64,000 nt of DNA from Rhodosorus marinus (taxonomy: Eukaryota; Rhodophyta; Stylonematophyceae; Stylonematales; Stylonemataceae). Numbering within the stretch: the stretch's first letter is position 1; each line of letters opens with the position of its first letter. A program made the translations under genes and the position numbers. Below the pieces are notes generated by a model. The model was given only the letters and a program-made list of their open reading frames with translations. It had not been told where the DNA came from and searched no databases. Below, piece after piece: positions 20,756-32,735 of the stretch. Location: assembly GCA_029953675.1 (NCBI GenBank), contig JAMWBK010000009.1:682001-746000 (forward strand). The letters are read 5' to 3'.

Positions 20756-23700
20756 CTCCGACATGGTTGATCAAGTTGTTGTTAGCTTTAACACCCGGGA
20801 TGATACCACATATCAGTCTTCAAAGTGGATGGATCTGCGTTATCGGATGTTTTGCGATGAGCACGCTTAACGGGCAGCTAAGCAATGTAATGAGTAACGT
20901 AATCGGTGCTATGTATCGTTAATTCCTAACTGCTATTGTGGCAAAGACTTGGTGTCTTCCTCTCCATGATCAACCTCCCAACCTCCCAAACCCCAAACCC
21001 TGAATCGCAGCTGAAAAACAAATATCCACCCGAATAGTGGACTCCAGCGCATTCGGGCTCGAACTTTGAAGTGGGACGTGTCGCCATCTTGCTTGGGGTG
21101 TTGGAGATGGAAATGATTCTAGAACTGTTCCGCTTCATTAGATCTTTAAACACTGCTTGTGATGTATGTTTCCTATTCGCGATGTGCTACAGTGGTGGGG
21201 AATGTCTACACCCGCTCCCCCCCTCTCCCACCGGCCCATTCGCTGATTGCTTCCGCAGTGGTTTAGGGGTGTTAAAGATAGAACGATCTCACGCCGATTG
21301 ATTTCATCGGGCCTATCGACCTTGGCTTGACATTCAGATGGGACGGTCCTACTCATCATCAATCCACGTAGACCCGTCATGGCTCGGATAAAGTTGTTAT
21401 CTTCCCCGCTACTAGTGCTTGAGAGTGCATGGTCGCCGTATCCGGAACTTGACGATGCTCAAACATTCGTTCCCTATCCAATGCGTTGTACTTCTCCACT
21501 CATGCCCTCAACGCAGAACAAAAAAACGGTGCCGGTCTTCATACGACGCTCGCGGTTGAGTTCCAGCTGATCCGGTCCACCGCGTTAGTGTTCCATTCCG
21601 GTAAATGGTTTCTTGCGTGACAATCCCTTCATTACAAATGGACGGACTGGAACGGCATGTCCTCTTACTGCCGGCATTGGAGGTTGGGATGTACGGCACT
21701 GTTCCAATTCCTGATATCCGTTACTGCTCTTTGATGAACGCTGGTTTATCTGAAGTAGTGCTCCTCACATTCGGACAATCCACCATGTCCTCCTTGCTGT
21801 GAGGATCGGATGTCTATGCCAGCGTGTCATGGTCCAGTCTCAGTCGTCTGAGAGGAACCAGGTCAGCTTGCAAATTTTAACTGGTCGATTGGTCTTCCAG
21901 AGCCACTGGAATAGTCGCCAGTGTCCGCAGGACTCTGATCTGAGATTGGGTATTCGAAAACGATTGGGTTGTTCAGATTCAGCAGATCTATTCTTAGCTA
22001 GAAGCACATCGTGTACATCTCATTCTACGATCCGATCGTTCTAGTGGCCTACCGCTATCAACCATAATGCAAAGCTAGGCGAAGCTATGCAAAGCTAGCA
22101 TGTGAGAGTTGGATCAGCTCATTGAAAAAAGCTTTAGTTCTAGAACTCCATTTTTTGGTATCGACTTTGCTTCTTTGCAAGCTGTGGGCGAGCTGCGGTT
22201 GCCAAGCAAACTGCGGTGGAACTGTCGCAGCTGTTTTGGATTGGCAGAAGGACTGCGCACGTGGGTGACACTTGACATGAATATTCGCTTACATGATGTT
22301 TCTGACGGTCTCAGACCAGGTCTCGCTCTAGCGGATGCCAACTTTGTCTCCGAGTTTGCGGAAAGCTGGGGGATCACATGGCTGAGCGCGATGAGATCTG
22401 TTCGTGGTGCTGTCTACATAGTATCGCTATTTTTGCTTGCTGGAGGCGAAATTCATTCTCTGCTTGTCGAAAGGCCAGCGATTTGGGACTGTGGAACAGT
22501 CGTCGCTCTGCGGATGAGTCGCAACTCGCTCGGTAGAAGCGCGTTGTGGTTTGCGATGCCACTGATCGTGGGTACATTTCTGTGCTTTTGGCAATATCCT
22601 TCAGGGATGGGGTATGCAACTCCAAGAATTGCACGTGCTCAACTTCAAGATGTGATTCTTTTCATTCCGCCCACTGACCATGCTTCTGTGAACTCGTGAC
22701 GTCAGTGGTGCGAACAGACTCAACTGGATAATCCCGAACGCTTTGCTTTTTGCCGCGGTTGCGGTAATCAATATTGTGGCTATGAGGGCGGTCTCGCGCG
22801 ATCTTCTCTCCAACGAAATGGGTGACACTGAAGAGGTACTGGAGAGACTCACCCGCCGGCTCTCAAGAGTCCAATTTGCTCGCTTGTTGCTTTTACTCAG
22901 TGCTCTCGCATTGAGCGTATGGGAGCTGGCCGACCGGTTTCTTTAGAATACCGCGGAGGCAGTTTGAATGGGAACACCGCGAGCCAGGGGGTATTACGAC
23001 TACTGCTCGGAGATAGAACTTGTTGCTTGAAAGGGTTTCCATTGCTATGGTTGAACACAGGACCACATGTTCGAGCTGGCAGGTGGTACTCTGATACAAA
23101 AGAGTCGTTGGAATCTATTCTGACAGTCAAGCAAAGCGTAGACGTTGACCAAAGGGCGGCTCACGAGGAAATGGCCCGTTTGAGAATGTTCCCCGGGAGA
23201 ATGGGTATGCAGACTTCTCCATGGCCGTTTCTGGTTTTTGGTTCGAATCGCGGAAACCGCCGCCCGTGAATCTCCGTTGCACGAATATGTTGTATCCCTT
23301 ATTCGTGGACGGGCATGTGCGAGTTGGGAAGCCTACTCGACCACGGAGATCATCGTATACCGCTAATCGGATGAGGATGATGTCCACCACTCAAAGCGAC
23401 ACTATAGAAAGAGCTCTGCGACCCGAGCCGACGAAAGGAAATAGCTCGCTGCGACTATTCTTCGTTGGAACGCTCAAGCAGTCTGCAATGACATCATTGC
23501 CTGTCCCTCGTTACAGGAACAACAACCACGCTGTCCATACGAGATGAGAGTCAACACAAACCACGAGAATTTGACACAGAAGTTTTGCAATACGGCGTCC
23601 ATTAGTACAAATTACTAAACAGGCGATTTGTATCGTTCTTGATGAAGGGCTTGGTCCGGTGACGGCCGGGATAGCTTTGGCGTATGCTCCCCTCCAACTC

Positions 23701-23839
23701 TTCTCGTCTCCTTCAGCTTTCTCATGGACGCGAGTTCGTTCACCGGACTGATCTGGTCGAGCCCGGGCCTGTTAGTGAAGAGCACCCCTACTTGAGAAGT
23801 CGCCGATAAATCGATTTCTCAAGTATAGCAGCACCGCTA
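20756..23839. other. Mostly unrecognised, decayed sequence
   Basis: About 3 kb without a gene I can name. A weak Ty3/gypsy-integrase-like stretch occurs near 21290-21400 (IDFIGPI in one frame, VLLIINPRRP in the next). A 196-codon plus-strand frame at 22109-22699 and a 67-codon frame at 22743-22946 with two hydrophobic stretches match nothing I recognise and are shadowed by antisense frames. Bases 23221-23547 hold another open frame of unknown nature. Confidence 0.4.
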
Positions 23840-23925
23840 ACGGTTCGCGCGTCATCAGCGTCTTGTCTCTCGCTTCTCAGGGTAGTTAGCCGCTGAATAA
23901 ACGGATCTTCATCTTCATCTTCAAC
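23840..23925 (+). mobile_element. LINE 3' terminal scrap
   Basis: Contains the last codons of the LINE protein and its 3' end GAATAAACGGATC followed by TTCATC repeats, one of the clearest examples of the element's simple-repeat tail. Confidence 0.65.
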
Positions 23926-23959
23926 GGACCTCCTGAAACAAGGACGTCCACTCCTGATC

Positions 23960-24158
23960 ACTCCGACAGCCATGAAACGCTGAAATCAGCATTCGAAAAA
24001 TTGAAAATGCTGGTGACATCGGGACCGGTGCTAGCGCTACCGCACCGAGGTTGGCGCCACAACACCCACTGCCGACGGAGGCCTTGTTTTTTAGGTGGCA
24101 TATCGACTTCATTGGGCGATTGCCGACGACGCCACGAGGGAATCTCAGATCAAAGTGA
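23960..24158 (+). pseudogene. Ty3/gypsy pol fragment
   Basis: LKSAFEKLKMLVTSGPVLAL (23969-24037) is the connection between reverse transcriptase and RNase H of gypsy elements, and WHIDFIGRLPTTPRGN (24094-24143) is the start of a gypsy integrase core. The two pieces are much closer than in an intact element, so the RNase H and zinc-binding regions are deleted. A third retroelement class in this window. Confidence 0.65.
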
Positions 24159-24189
24159 GCACTCGTCATCGTGTGCTTTGGTTTATTTG

Positions 24190-24365
24190 ATAGGGTAGGC
24201 TCTCGTTGGCTTCGTGGGCTCTTTCGGAACAACCCAGGGCGTCTTGATAGCCTCCTCATGGAGCTGTCTTGATCCTGTGGCGTTCCAACGCTGATTTATT
24301 GTTGGACGCGCGTCATCAGCGTCTTGCTTCTCGCTTCTCCGGGTAGTTAGGCTCTGAATAAACTG
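24190..24365 (+). mobile_element. LINE 3' fragment, plus
   Basis: Encodes the SVGSRWLR..LF-like segment and the protein end, with 3' terminus GAATAAACTGATG. Diverged from the main family. Confidence 0.6.
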
Positions 24366-24640
24366 ATGGATGGAGCACTAGGTCCGCCACCCGTTACCAC
24401 TGGGGCGTCAGCCTCATCAGCAATTGCCGTTGCCACAGGCAGTGGGACCTCGTACTCCACCTCCGGGTCTGCGCTCAGGGCCTGAGAACGAAGATAGGGG
24501 AAAAACAACCGGTTTGCGCATTGGTCACGCTTTTTCAGAGCATAACTACCCTCAGAAGCGAGAGAGCCGCGTATGGCGTCTAGTCCGGGTTCTTTGGACC
24601 TCCGGACAGGATGCCAACAAGCGCCCACGAAAATCACCGG
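24366..24640 (-). mobile_element. LINE fragment of the diverged subfamily, minus
   Basis: Encodes YLRSQALSADPEVEYEVPLP and a DAPVV segment; similar to 6738-7538. A small block around 24520-24560 is inserted from another LINE 3' end. Confidence 0.55.
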
Positions 24641-24724
24641 AAGGCACCGAGGCCCCGCAACCCGAGACTAACGTAACCCCAAATCCATGACGACCCCCTG
24701 CTCGTGAAAACGGCAATTCTCATA

Positions 24725-26148
24725 CCGTTTATTCAGAGCCTAACTACCCTGAGAAGCGAGAGACAAGACGCTAGTGACGCGCGTCTACAAACAAAGCAGC
24801 ACTTGAGCGCCACAGGGTCAAAGAAAGCTCCATGAGCAGATTATTTAGACGCCCTGGGTCGTTGCGAAAGATAGCTCGCAGCCAGCTACAACCTACACTA
24901 TCTATCAAGCCAAAGCACTCAATAATGCTCCCGCTTCTTCACGGTCATACCTGCGTATCCGCGGTTGGCGCTTACCGATCTCGAACTTGTCCGTTTATTC
25001 AGAGGCTAACTATCCTGAGAAGCGAGAGACAAGACGCTGATGACGCGCGTCCACAAACAAAGCAGAATTGGCGCGCCACAGGGTCAAAGAAAGCTCCGTG
25101 AGCAGACTATCTAGACGCCCTGGGTCGTTGCGAAACAGAGCTCGCAGCTAGCGAGAACCTACACTATCTATCAAGCCAAAGCACTCAATGATGGGGACGA
25201 ACTGGTATGTCACCGCCGAATCGCGAAAGGTAGGGTTTGACATCGCTGCCGCGTACTGCGAATCTTTCACTTGCCGCATGGACTGAGCTGCAGCTCCTCG
25301 ACGCCGAGCCGACGCAGGCAGGTACCTGGTCGCCTGAGGACAAGGGATGGAGAGGTCAATATACTCACTGCGACACGCATTGAGGTCAGTCACAACGAGA
25401 TCCGCCACCCGCTGTACCGCATGGGCGTCACTCTTGTCAGCAATTTCCGATGCCACCGCCAGACGGACCTCATACTCCACTTTTCTCGGTCCAGATGCGC
25501 ATTGTGCGGGGCCAATGTGCTGTGGGGAGATTATGGTGCGCATTTGTTGGCGTCTTGTGCGGAGGTTCAAGGGGCCCGGACCAGACGCCATACGCGGCTC
25601 AACCGCTTGCTTTTCCGCTCCCTTCGTTCTCAATCCCTCGGTACGGACCGAGAAGTGGAGTATGAGGTCCCTCTGGTGGTGGCATCGGAAATTGCTGATG
25701 AGTGACGCCCCTGCGGTACAGCGGGTGGCGGATCTCGTTGGGACTGACCTCAATGCGCGTCGCAGTGAGTACATTGACCTCTCCATCCCTTGTCCTCAGG
25801 CGACCAGGTACCTGCCTGCGTCGGCTAGGCGTCGAGGAGCTGCAGCTCAGTCCATGCGGCAAGTGAAAGATTCGCAGTACGCGGCAGCGATGTCAAACCC
25901 TACATTTCGCGATTCGGCGGTGACATACCGGTTCGTCCCCCTCATTATTGAGTGCTTTGGCTTGATAGATAGTGTAGGTTCTCGCTAGCTGCGAGCTCTG
26001 TTTCGCAACGACCCAGGGCGTTTAGATAGTCTGCTCACGGAGCTTTCTTTGACCCTGTGGCGCTCCAATTCTGCTTTGTTTGTGGATGCGCGTCATCAGC
26101 GTCTTGTCTCTCGCTTCTCAGGGTAGTTAGCCTCTGAATAAACGGATC
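24725..26148. mobile_element. LINE fragments including a second large palindrome
   Basis: Order: minus 24725-24927; a 60-bp plus piece 24927-24988 ending in ACCGATCTCGAACTT; minus 24989-25484 starting at its 3' end; then plus 25488-26148 ending GAATAAACGGATC. The last two meet head to head at about 25486 and form a palindrome with arms of about 0.5-0.65 kb. Coding content is the knuckle/endonuclease and C-terminal part of the LINE protein, with stops in each copy. Confidence 0.75.
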
Positions 26149-26152
26149 TATA

Positions 26153-26552
26153 TGACCGTGAAGAAACGGGAGCTGAGGCTCCCCCCCAAACCGCGCAGGC
26201 GAGCCAAAGTCGGCGCCCAGCACGAAGGTAAACTGAGAAGGGTGGCATACGAGTCCCTCAATGCGCGTCGCAGTGACTATATTGACCTCTCCATCCCTTG
26301 TCCTGAGGCGACCACACCTGCCTGCGTCGGCTCGGCGTCGAGGAGCTGCAGCTCGGTCCATGCGGCAAGTGAAAGATTCTCAGTACGCGGCAGCGATGTC
26401 AAACCCTACCTTTCGCGATTCGGCGGTGACATACCGCTTCGTCCCCCTCATTATTGAGTGCCTTGGCTTGATAGATAGTGTAGGTTCTCGCTGGCTGCGA
26501 GCTCTGTTTCGCAACGACCCCTTGCGTTTAGATAGTCTGCTCACGGAGCTCC
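26153..26552. mobile_element. Two short LINE pieces, minus then plus
   Basis: 26153-26258 is a minus piece of the region before the knuckle; 26259-26552 is a plus piece of the C-terminal coding region (SQYAAAMSNPTFRDSAVTYR) that runs into the 5' part of the long plus copy. Confidence 0.65.
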
Positions 26553-29500
26553 CTCTCCTCTTTGCGTGCCCCTCCGCTCAAGCGCCCCTTCTTGGCCCCA
26601 GCTGGGGGGGGAAATTCTTCTGATTCCGTTGCGGATTCGCATCCCGTAGACGCTTCCTCCGTGGTGAGGGAGCAGGATGTCTGAGTCTTTTGGGGAACAT
26701 TTCGAGCTTCCTGCTTTCTTTCCGAGCCCAGGTAGCTTTGAGGACTGGCGTTCTCGCCTTTTATCTTGGTTCGAAGGTTTTGTTGGGCGTTTTCCTTCTG
26801 GGGATATCCCTCTTTGCCCTCGTTCGCCCCCAATCTCTCTCCCTCATCGTTTGCGCAGGAGGGTTTCTTTTCTTTTGGATTTCCTGCTTATGGAGGTGGC
26901 CGACCATCCTCAAGCAGCACTTGCTTGGAAGCTTTTGTTTGTTTTTCCTCGGCTAGTGCTCACGGTCTCCCAGGGGCGCGATGCATGTCCAATTAGACGC
27001 AAATTTCAGTCTTTTCTGGCGGGGGGGGGGGGGGACTTTGCTTTCTTAGAATCTTTATACCTCACTAGTGTCTAGTGTCTCTTCTTCCTCTTCGTGCGGG
27101 ACATCGCCTTCTTCTCGTTCCCGTAGGCAGGTACGGGCAAAGGCAGTAGTGGCACAGGGGGATATTCGGCGTGGGGCGGCCATCCTCCAGCAAGGCGCTT
27201 CAGTCGAGCCGTATCGGACTGACCTGGCTGATCCAGTCGCCGCGTTGTTCCCTGCGCGCGACGTGAGTTGGAACTCTGAGTTCCAGCGTGTCTTAGATCC
27301 TTTTGTCGATTCCTCACGCGGTAGGGGTCGGTTGCTTCTTCAGCCGGATGAGGTTCTGGCTCTGCTTAGGTCCGCCCCGAAAGGTCGTGCACCTGGTCCC
27401 TCAGGACTCCTGGTCGAACTTTTTCAATGGTTGGGTGAAGAAGGGCTGGACGCCCTTGCGCGGGTACTGGAGGGTCTTGTCAATGGGGACAATTTTTGCG
27501 TAGATGCCTGGGCACTATTGTCGCGCTCCCAACTGGTCCTCTTGCCCAAGCCTGGACATTCAGACCAGACACCTTCCCTTCGGCCAATCGGGATGTGCGA
27601 AGCATCGCGGAAGCTGGCGAGCCGCTTTCTAACGCGTCAGCTCACTAGGGAGGCCAGGGCTTTTTTGGGTTGACCCAGGTCGGTGTCGGCTATTCAGGTG
27701 GCTGTGAACTGGTGACGCGAATGATGACGCGTATCCTGCAGCTGGACGGTCTCCGCGATGAGCCCTTGGGCACGCTTTCTGTGGATTTCGCCAACGCGTT
27801 TAACAGTGTGTCTCGAGCACACGCGCTTGAGGTAGTTCGTCAGCTTTTCCCCTCTGGCTTTCCGTTCTTAGGCCGCGTATATGGTGAAGCGCCGAACGGG
27901 CCCCGATTTGTCACCTTGGGTGCCGAGACCCACACCTTTGCGGCTCATACGGGTGTGTAGCAGGGCGATCCCTTAGCGCCGTTCCTGCACGCCTGTGGAT
28001 TGCAACTGGTGCTGTTGCGGCTGAAACTTCAGTTCCCGCGGGTCCGTGCGGTCCCCTCCCATGACGATGTGACGCTTCTTGGCACTCCCGACGATCTGGT
28101 GCCGGCCTACGATTTTCTCGGCGAGGTGGCTTCCTTGGTGGGGCTGCGTATCAACGACGCCAAGTGCGACTTCTGGGGGGGTTTCTCACTGCACCGCGGA
28201 CGCGGTTCCATCCAGGTTCCGAGATATTTGGCGAGCTGAGGGCTTCCTTCTGTTCGGTGCCCCGTAGGCACTCCGATATTTGTTGAACGCAGCCTCTCCG
28301 CGCTCCTGAGTCATCATGATGAGCTCCTGACTGAGCTGTGCAGTCTCCCAGAAGGGTACCTCCAGACCGCTCTGCTCATCTTCCGGTTCAGCGCGTGCCA
28401 GAGGTTGACATTTTTTTTCCGGCAGCTACCCTCCGAGTGGGGGTCTTGGCTGGCGCTCCGCGCAGACCGACGAGCGAGGGACGTGCTAGGCACGCTGGTG
28501 GATGCTGAGCTATCTGTTTTGGGGGATGCAGAAAAGGACGTCCTTCACCGGCAGATCGCGTTGCCCGTGCGGTTGGGCGGGCTGGCTGTGGGATCTTACG
28601 CGACGATCCAGCCGGCGGCTGTGGTGAGTTCGTTGGCCAATGCGCTAAATACATGGTCTACGAAGTGTGATCCGCATGTGAGTGGTTTGTTGAGTAGACT
28701 TCGGGTTGTGCGGCTGGACGAGACTCTCGCTCCACGGTTCGGGAGGGCTTTTGCGGAACTGGTGGCCGCTTTTCAACAATGTACCGCCCTGCCGAGTGGT
28801 ACCAAGGCTCGTTGCGATTCCTGAGCGGCAGTTCTTGACTCCCTCGGTGGCCAGTGTTCGGGAGTCTCTGCTGCAGCACCGTGTGTTGGAAATGGTGTAG
28901 AAACTGCCGAGGATATTGACGCCGTGGGTGTGCCGTCGAGACCGCCAGAGGAGGGCGTTTCCCGGTCGGGTCCGGCCCCTTCGAGGACTGATGTAATTCA
29001 AAAAACCCTTTCGTGGGACATACATCGGGACTCGTATGCCACCCTTCTGAGTTTACGTTCGTGCTCGACGTCGACTTTGGCTCGCCTGCGCGGTTTGGTG
29101 GGGAGTCTCAGCTCCCGTTTCTTCACGGTCATCCCTACGAATCCGCGGTTGGCGCTTACCGATCTCGAACTTCGTATAAACTTACTACTTTACCTGGGCT
29201 TGCTGCAACCCCCTTGGCCTGTTGAGCGGGATTCTAGATGCGCAATGTGCAAGGCCAATGTGCCGTGGGGTGATTATGGTGCGCATCTGTTTGCGTCTTG
29301 TGCGGAGGTTCAAGGGGCCCGGACCAGACGCCATACGCGGCTCAACCGCTTGCTTTTCCTCTACCTTCGTTCTCAATCGCTCGGTACGGACCGAGAAGTG
29401 GAGTATGAGGTCCCTCTGGCGGTGGCATCGGAAATTGCTGATGAGAGTGACGCCCCAGCGGTACAGCGGGTGACGGATCTGGTTGTGACTGACCTCAATG

Positions 29501-29893
29501 CGCGTCGCAGTGAGTACATTGACCTCTCCATCCCTTGTCCTCAGGCGACCAGGTACCTCCCTGCGTCGGCTCGGCGTCGAGGAGCTGCAGCTCGGTCCAT
29601 GCGGCAAGTGCAAGATTCGCAGTACGCGGCAGCGATGTCAAACCCTACTTTTAGCAATTCGGCGGTGACATACCGGTTCGTCCCCCTCATTATTGAGTGC
29701 TTTGGCTTGACAGATAGTGTAGGTTCTCGCTGGCCGCGAGCTCTGTTTCACAACGACCCAGGGCGTCTAGATAGTCTGCTCACGGAGCTTTCTTTGACCC
29801 TATGGCGCTCCAATTCTGCTTTGTTTGTGGACGCGCGTCATCAGCGTCTTGTCTCTCGCTTCTCAGGGTAGTTAGCCTCTGAATAAACGGATC
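26553..29893 (+). mobile_element. Long LINE copy P1 (non-LTR retrotransposon), plus
   Basis: Nearly complete from the end of ORF1 (26553) to the 3' terminus (29893). ORF2 starts ATG 26677 in the ORF1 stop overlap. It encodes AWKLLFVFPRLVLTVSQG, KGRAPGPSGLLVELFQWLGE, LRPIGMCEASRKLASRFL, SVDFANAFNSVSR, QGDPLAPFLHACGLQ and SHDDVTLLG, followed by a long C-terminal domain with CAMCKANVPWGDYGAHLFAS and the endonuclease-like segment. It is dead: the Q of GVQQGDP is a stop at about 27958, a 14-base G run interrupts the region near 27021, and several frame changes occur. Confidence 0.85.
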
Positions 29894-29899
29894 ATCATT

Positions 29900-30212
29900 C
29901 TAGATGTGCTCTGTGCGGGGCTAATGTGCCGTGTGGTGATTATGGTGCACATTTGTAGATCCTTTTGTTAGCGTCCTGTGCGAAGATTCAAGGGGCCCGG
30001 ACCAGACGCCATACGCGGCTCAACCGATTGCTTTTCCGCTACCTTCGTTCTCAATCCCTCGGTACGGACCGAGAGGTGGAATATGAATGAGGTCCCTCTG
30101 GCGGTGGCATCGGAAATTGCGGAAGAGAGTCACGCCCCAGTGGCCCAGCGGGTGGCGGATCTCGTTGTGTCTTACCTAAATGCGCGTCGCAGTGAGTACA
30201 TTGACTTCTCAA
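29900..30212 (+). mobile_element. LINE fragment, plus
   Basis: Starts at the knuckle codons directly after the 3' tail of P1 and ends in the SEYIDFS segment, where it jumps to the middle of another copy at 30226. Diverged, with an in-frame stop. Confidence 0.65.
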
Positions 30213-30225
30213 TCGGGGTCGCCGT

Positions 30226-31866
30226 AGGCACTCCGATATTTGTTGAACGCAGCCTCTCCGCGCTCCTGAGTCATCGTCCTGACTGAGCTGTGCAGTCTCC
30301 CAGAAGGGTACCTCCAGACCGCTCTGCTCATCTTCCGGTTCAGCGCGTGCCAGAGGTTGACATTCTTTTTGCGGCAGCTACCCTCCGAGTGGGGGTCTTG
30401 GCTGGCGCTCCGCGCAGACCGACGAGCGAGGGACGTGCTAGGCACGCTGGTGGATGCTGAACTATCTGTTTTGGGGAATGCAGAAAAGGACGTCCTTCAC
30501 CCCCTGGCAGATCGCGTTGCCCGTGCGGCTGGGCGGGCTGGCTGTGGGATCTTAAGCGACGATCCAGCCGGCGGCTGTGGTGACTTCGTTGGCCAATGCG
30601 CTTAATACATGGTCTACGGAGTGTGATCCGCATGTGAGTGGTTTGTTGAGTATACTTCGGGTTGGGCGGCTGGACCGGACTCTCGCTCCAGGGCTCGGGA
30701 GGGCTTTTGCGGAACTGGTGGCCGCTTTTCAACAATGTACCGCCCTGCCGAGTGGTACCAAGGCTCGTTGCGATTCCTGGGCGGCAGTTCTTGACTCCCT
30801 CGGTGGCCAGCGTTCGAGAGTCTCTGCTGCAGCACCGCGTGTTGGAAATGGCGTAGAAACTGCCGAGGATATTGACGCCGTGGGTGTGCCGTCGAGACCG
30901 CCAGAGGAGGGCGTTTCCGGGTCAGGTCCGGCCCCTTCGAGGACCGATGTAATCCAAAAAACCCTTTCGTGGGACATACATCATCGGGACTCGTATGCCA
31001 CCCTTCTGAGTTTACCTTCGTGCTCGGCGTCGACTTTGGCTCGCCTGCGCGGTTTGGGGGGGAGTCTCGGCTCCCGTTTCTTCACGCTCATACCTACGAA
31101 TCATACCTACGAATCCGCGGTTGGCGCTTACCGATCTCGAACTTCGTATAAACTTACGACTTTACCTGGGCTTGCCGCAACCTCTTTGGCCTGTTGAGCG
31201 GGATTCTAGATGCGCATTGTGCGGGGCCAATGTGCCGTTGGGTGATTATGGTGCGCATCGGTTTGCGTCTTGTGCGGAGGTTCAAGGGGCCCGGACCAGA
31301 CGCCATACGCGGCTCAACCGCTTGCTTTTCCGCTACCTTCGTTCTCAATCGCTCGGTACGGACCGAGAAGTGGAGTATGAGGTCCCTCTGGCGGTGGCAT
31401 CGGAAATTGCTGATGAGAGTGACGCCCCAGCGGTACAGCGGGTCGCGGGTCTCGTTGTGACTGACCTCAATGCGCGTCGCAGTGAGTACATTGACCTCTC
31501 CATCCCTTGTCCTCAGGCGACCAGGTACCTGCCTGCGTCGGCTCGGCGTCGAGGAGCTGCAGCTCGGTCCATGCGGCAAGTGCAAGATTCGCAGTACGCG
31601 GCAGCGATGTCAAACCCTACCTTTCGCGATTCGGCGGTGACATACCGGTTCATCCCCTTCATTATTGAGTGCTTTGGCTTGATAGATAGTGTAGGTTCTC
31701 GCTGGCTGCGAGCTCTGTTTCGCAACGACCCATGGCGTTTAGATAGTCTGCTCACGGAGCTTTCTTTGACCCTGTGGCGCTCCAATTCTACTTTGTTTGT
31801 GGACGCGCGTCATCAGCGTCTTGTCTCTCGCTTCCCAGGGTAGTTAGCCTATGAATAAACGGATCA
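30226..31866 (+). mobile_element. LINE copy P3, plus, truncated 5'
   Basis: Begins after the RT catalytic region (GTPIFVERSLSALLSH) and runs to the 3' end (ATGAATAAACGGATCATCAT). The C-terminal frame 31121-31843 is intact for 240 codons, including CALCGANVPLGDYGAHRFAS and the D-x14-D segment. A 12-bp tandem duplication (CATACCTACGAA) lies near 31090. Confidence 0.75.
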
Positions 31867-31874
31867 TCATCAAC

Positions 31875-32450
31875 GTAAGCTCGTGCGCATCTCGAAGTCT
31901 GTCATCACTAGCCGCGGGGTAGGGAGGAATGAGCGTAAAGAAGTGAGAGCTGAGACTAGCTCCCAAAAGCACGAAGGCGAGCCAAGGTCGAAGGCGGAGA
32001 GGAAGCTGAAGCGAGAAGGGTTGCGTACGAGTCGCGATGTATGTCGCAGGAAAGAGTTTTTTGTACTAGATCAGTTCTCCAAGGGGCCGGGCCCGACCGG
32101 GTAACAGACTACTCAGGCGGCCTCGACGGCACGGCAACAGCGTCCGTTTCAGCATCGACACCATCCATATCAGCATCGTCTCCAGCGCAAACGCCAGCCC
32201 CCATCCGCGCTCCACTGTCGAGACACGGTTCGGCCGCAGAGCTTCCGAACGAGATTTGGCAAAAGAGTCAAGAACTGCCCACCACGACCAGTAGCGGGGT
32301 TGTGTACCGCTTGGCAGGGCAATAAATTTCTGAAACGCACCCTCCAGCTTGTCAAAAACGCCTCCGAGCCTCGAGCTGAGAGTCACGTCCAAATGCCCCT
32401 CACCGAAGCCTCGATTCGCTGTACGCGGCAGCGATCGTCGGGAGTGCCAA
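31875..32450 (-). mobile_element. LINE subfamily B fragment, minus
   Basis: Encodes a diverged version of the linker between RT and knuckle (LSSRLGGVFDKLEGAFQKFI, SWWAVLDSF), related to AFAELVAAFQQCTALPSGT of the main family. It contains junctions with other copies near 32420-32450. Confidence 0.6.
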
Positions 32451-32454
32451 GATC

Positions 32455-32735
32455 ATCCGTTTATTCAGAGGCTAACTACCCTGAGAAGCGTGAGACAAGA
32501 CGCTGATGACGCGCGTCCACAAACAAAGCAGAATTGGAGCGCCACAGGGTCAACGAAAGCTCCGTGAGCAGACTATCTAGACGCCCTGGGTCGTTGCGAA
32601 ACAGAGCTCGCAGCCAGCGAGAACCTACACTATCTATCAAGCCAAAGCACTCAATAATGAGAGGCACGAACCGGTATGTCACCGCCGAATCGTGAAAGGT
32701 AGGGTTTGACATCGCTGCCGCGTACTGCGAGTCGA
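32455..32735 (-). mobile_element. LINE 3' fragment, minus
   Basis: Begins with the reverse complement of the element's 3' end (ATCCGTTTATTCAGAGGC) and covers the last ~78 codons of the protein. Confidence 0.7.

Noticed and set aside
22109-22699. 196-codon plus-strand frame considered as a membrane or glycosyltransferase gene
   Set aside because: Overlapping antisense frames, no recognised motif and decayed surroundings; left as unassigned sequence.
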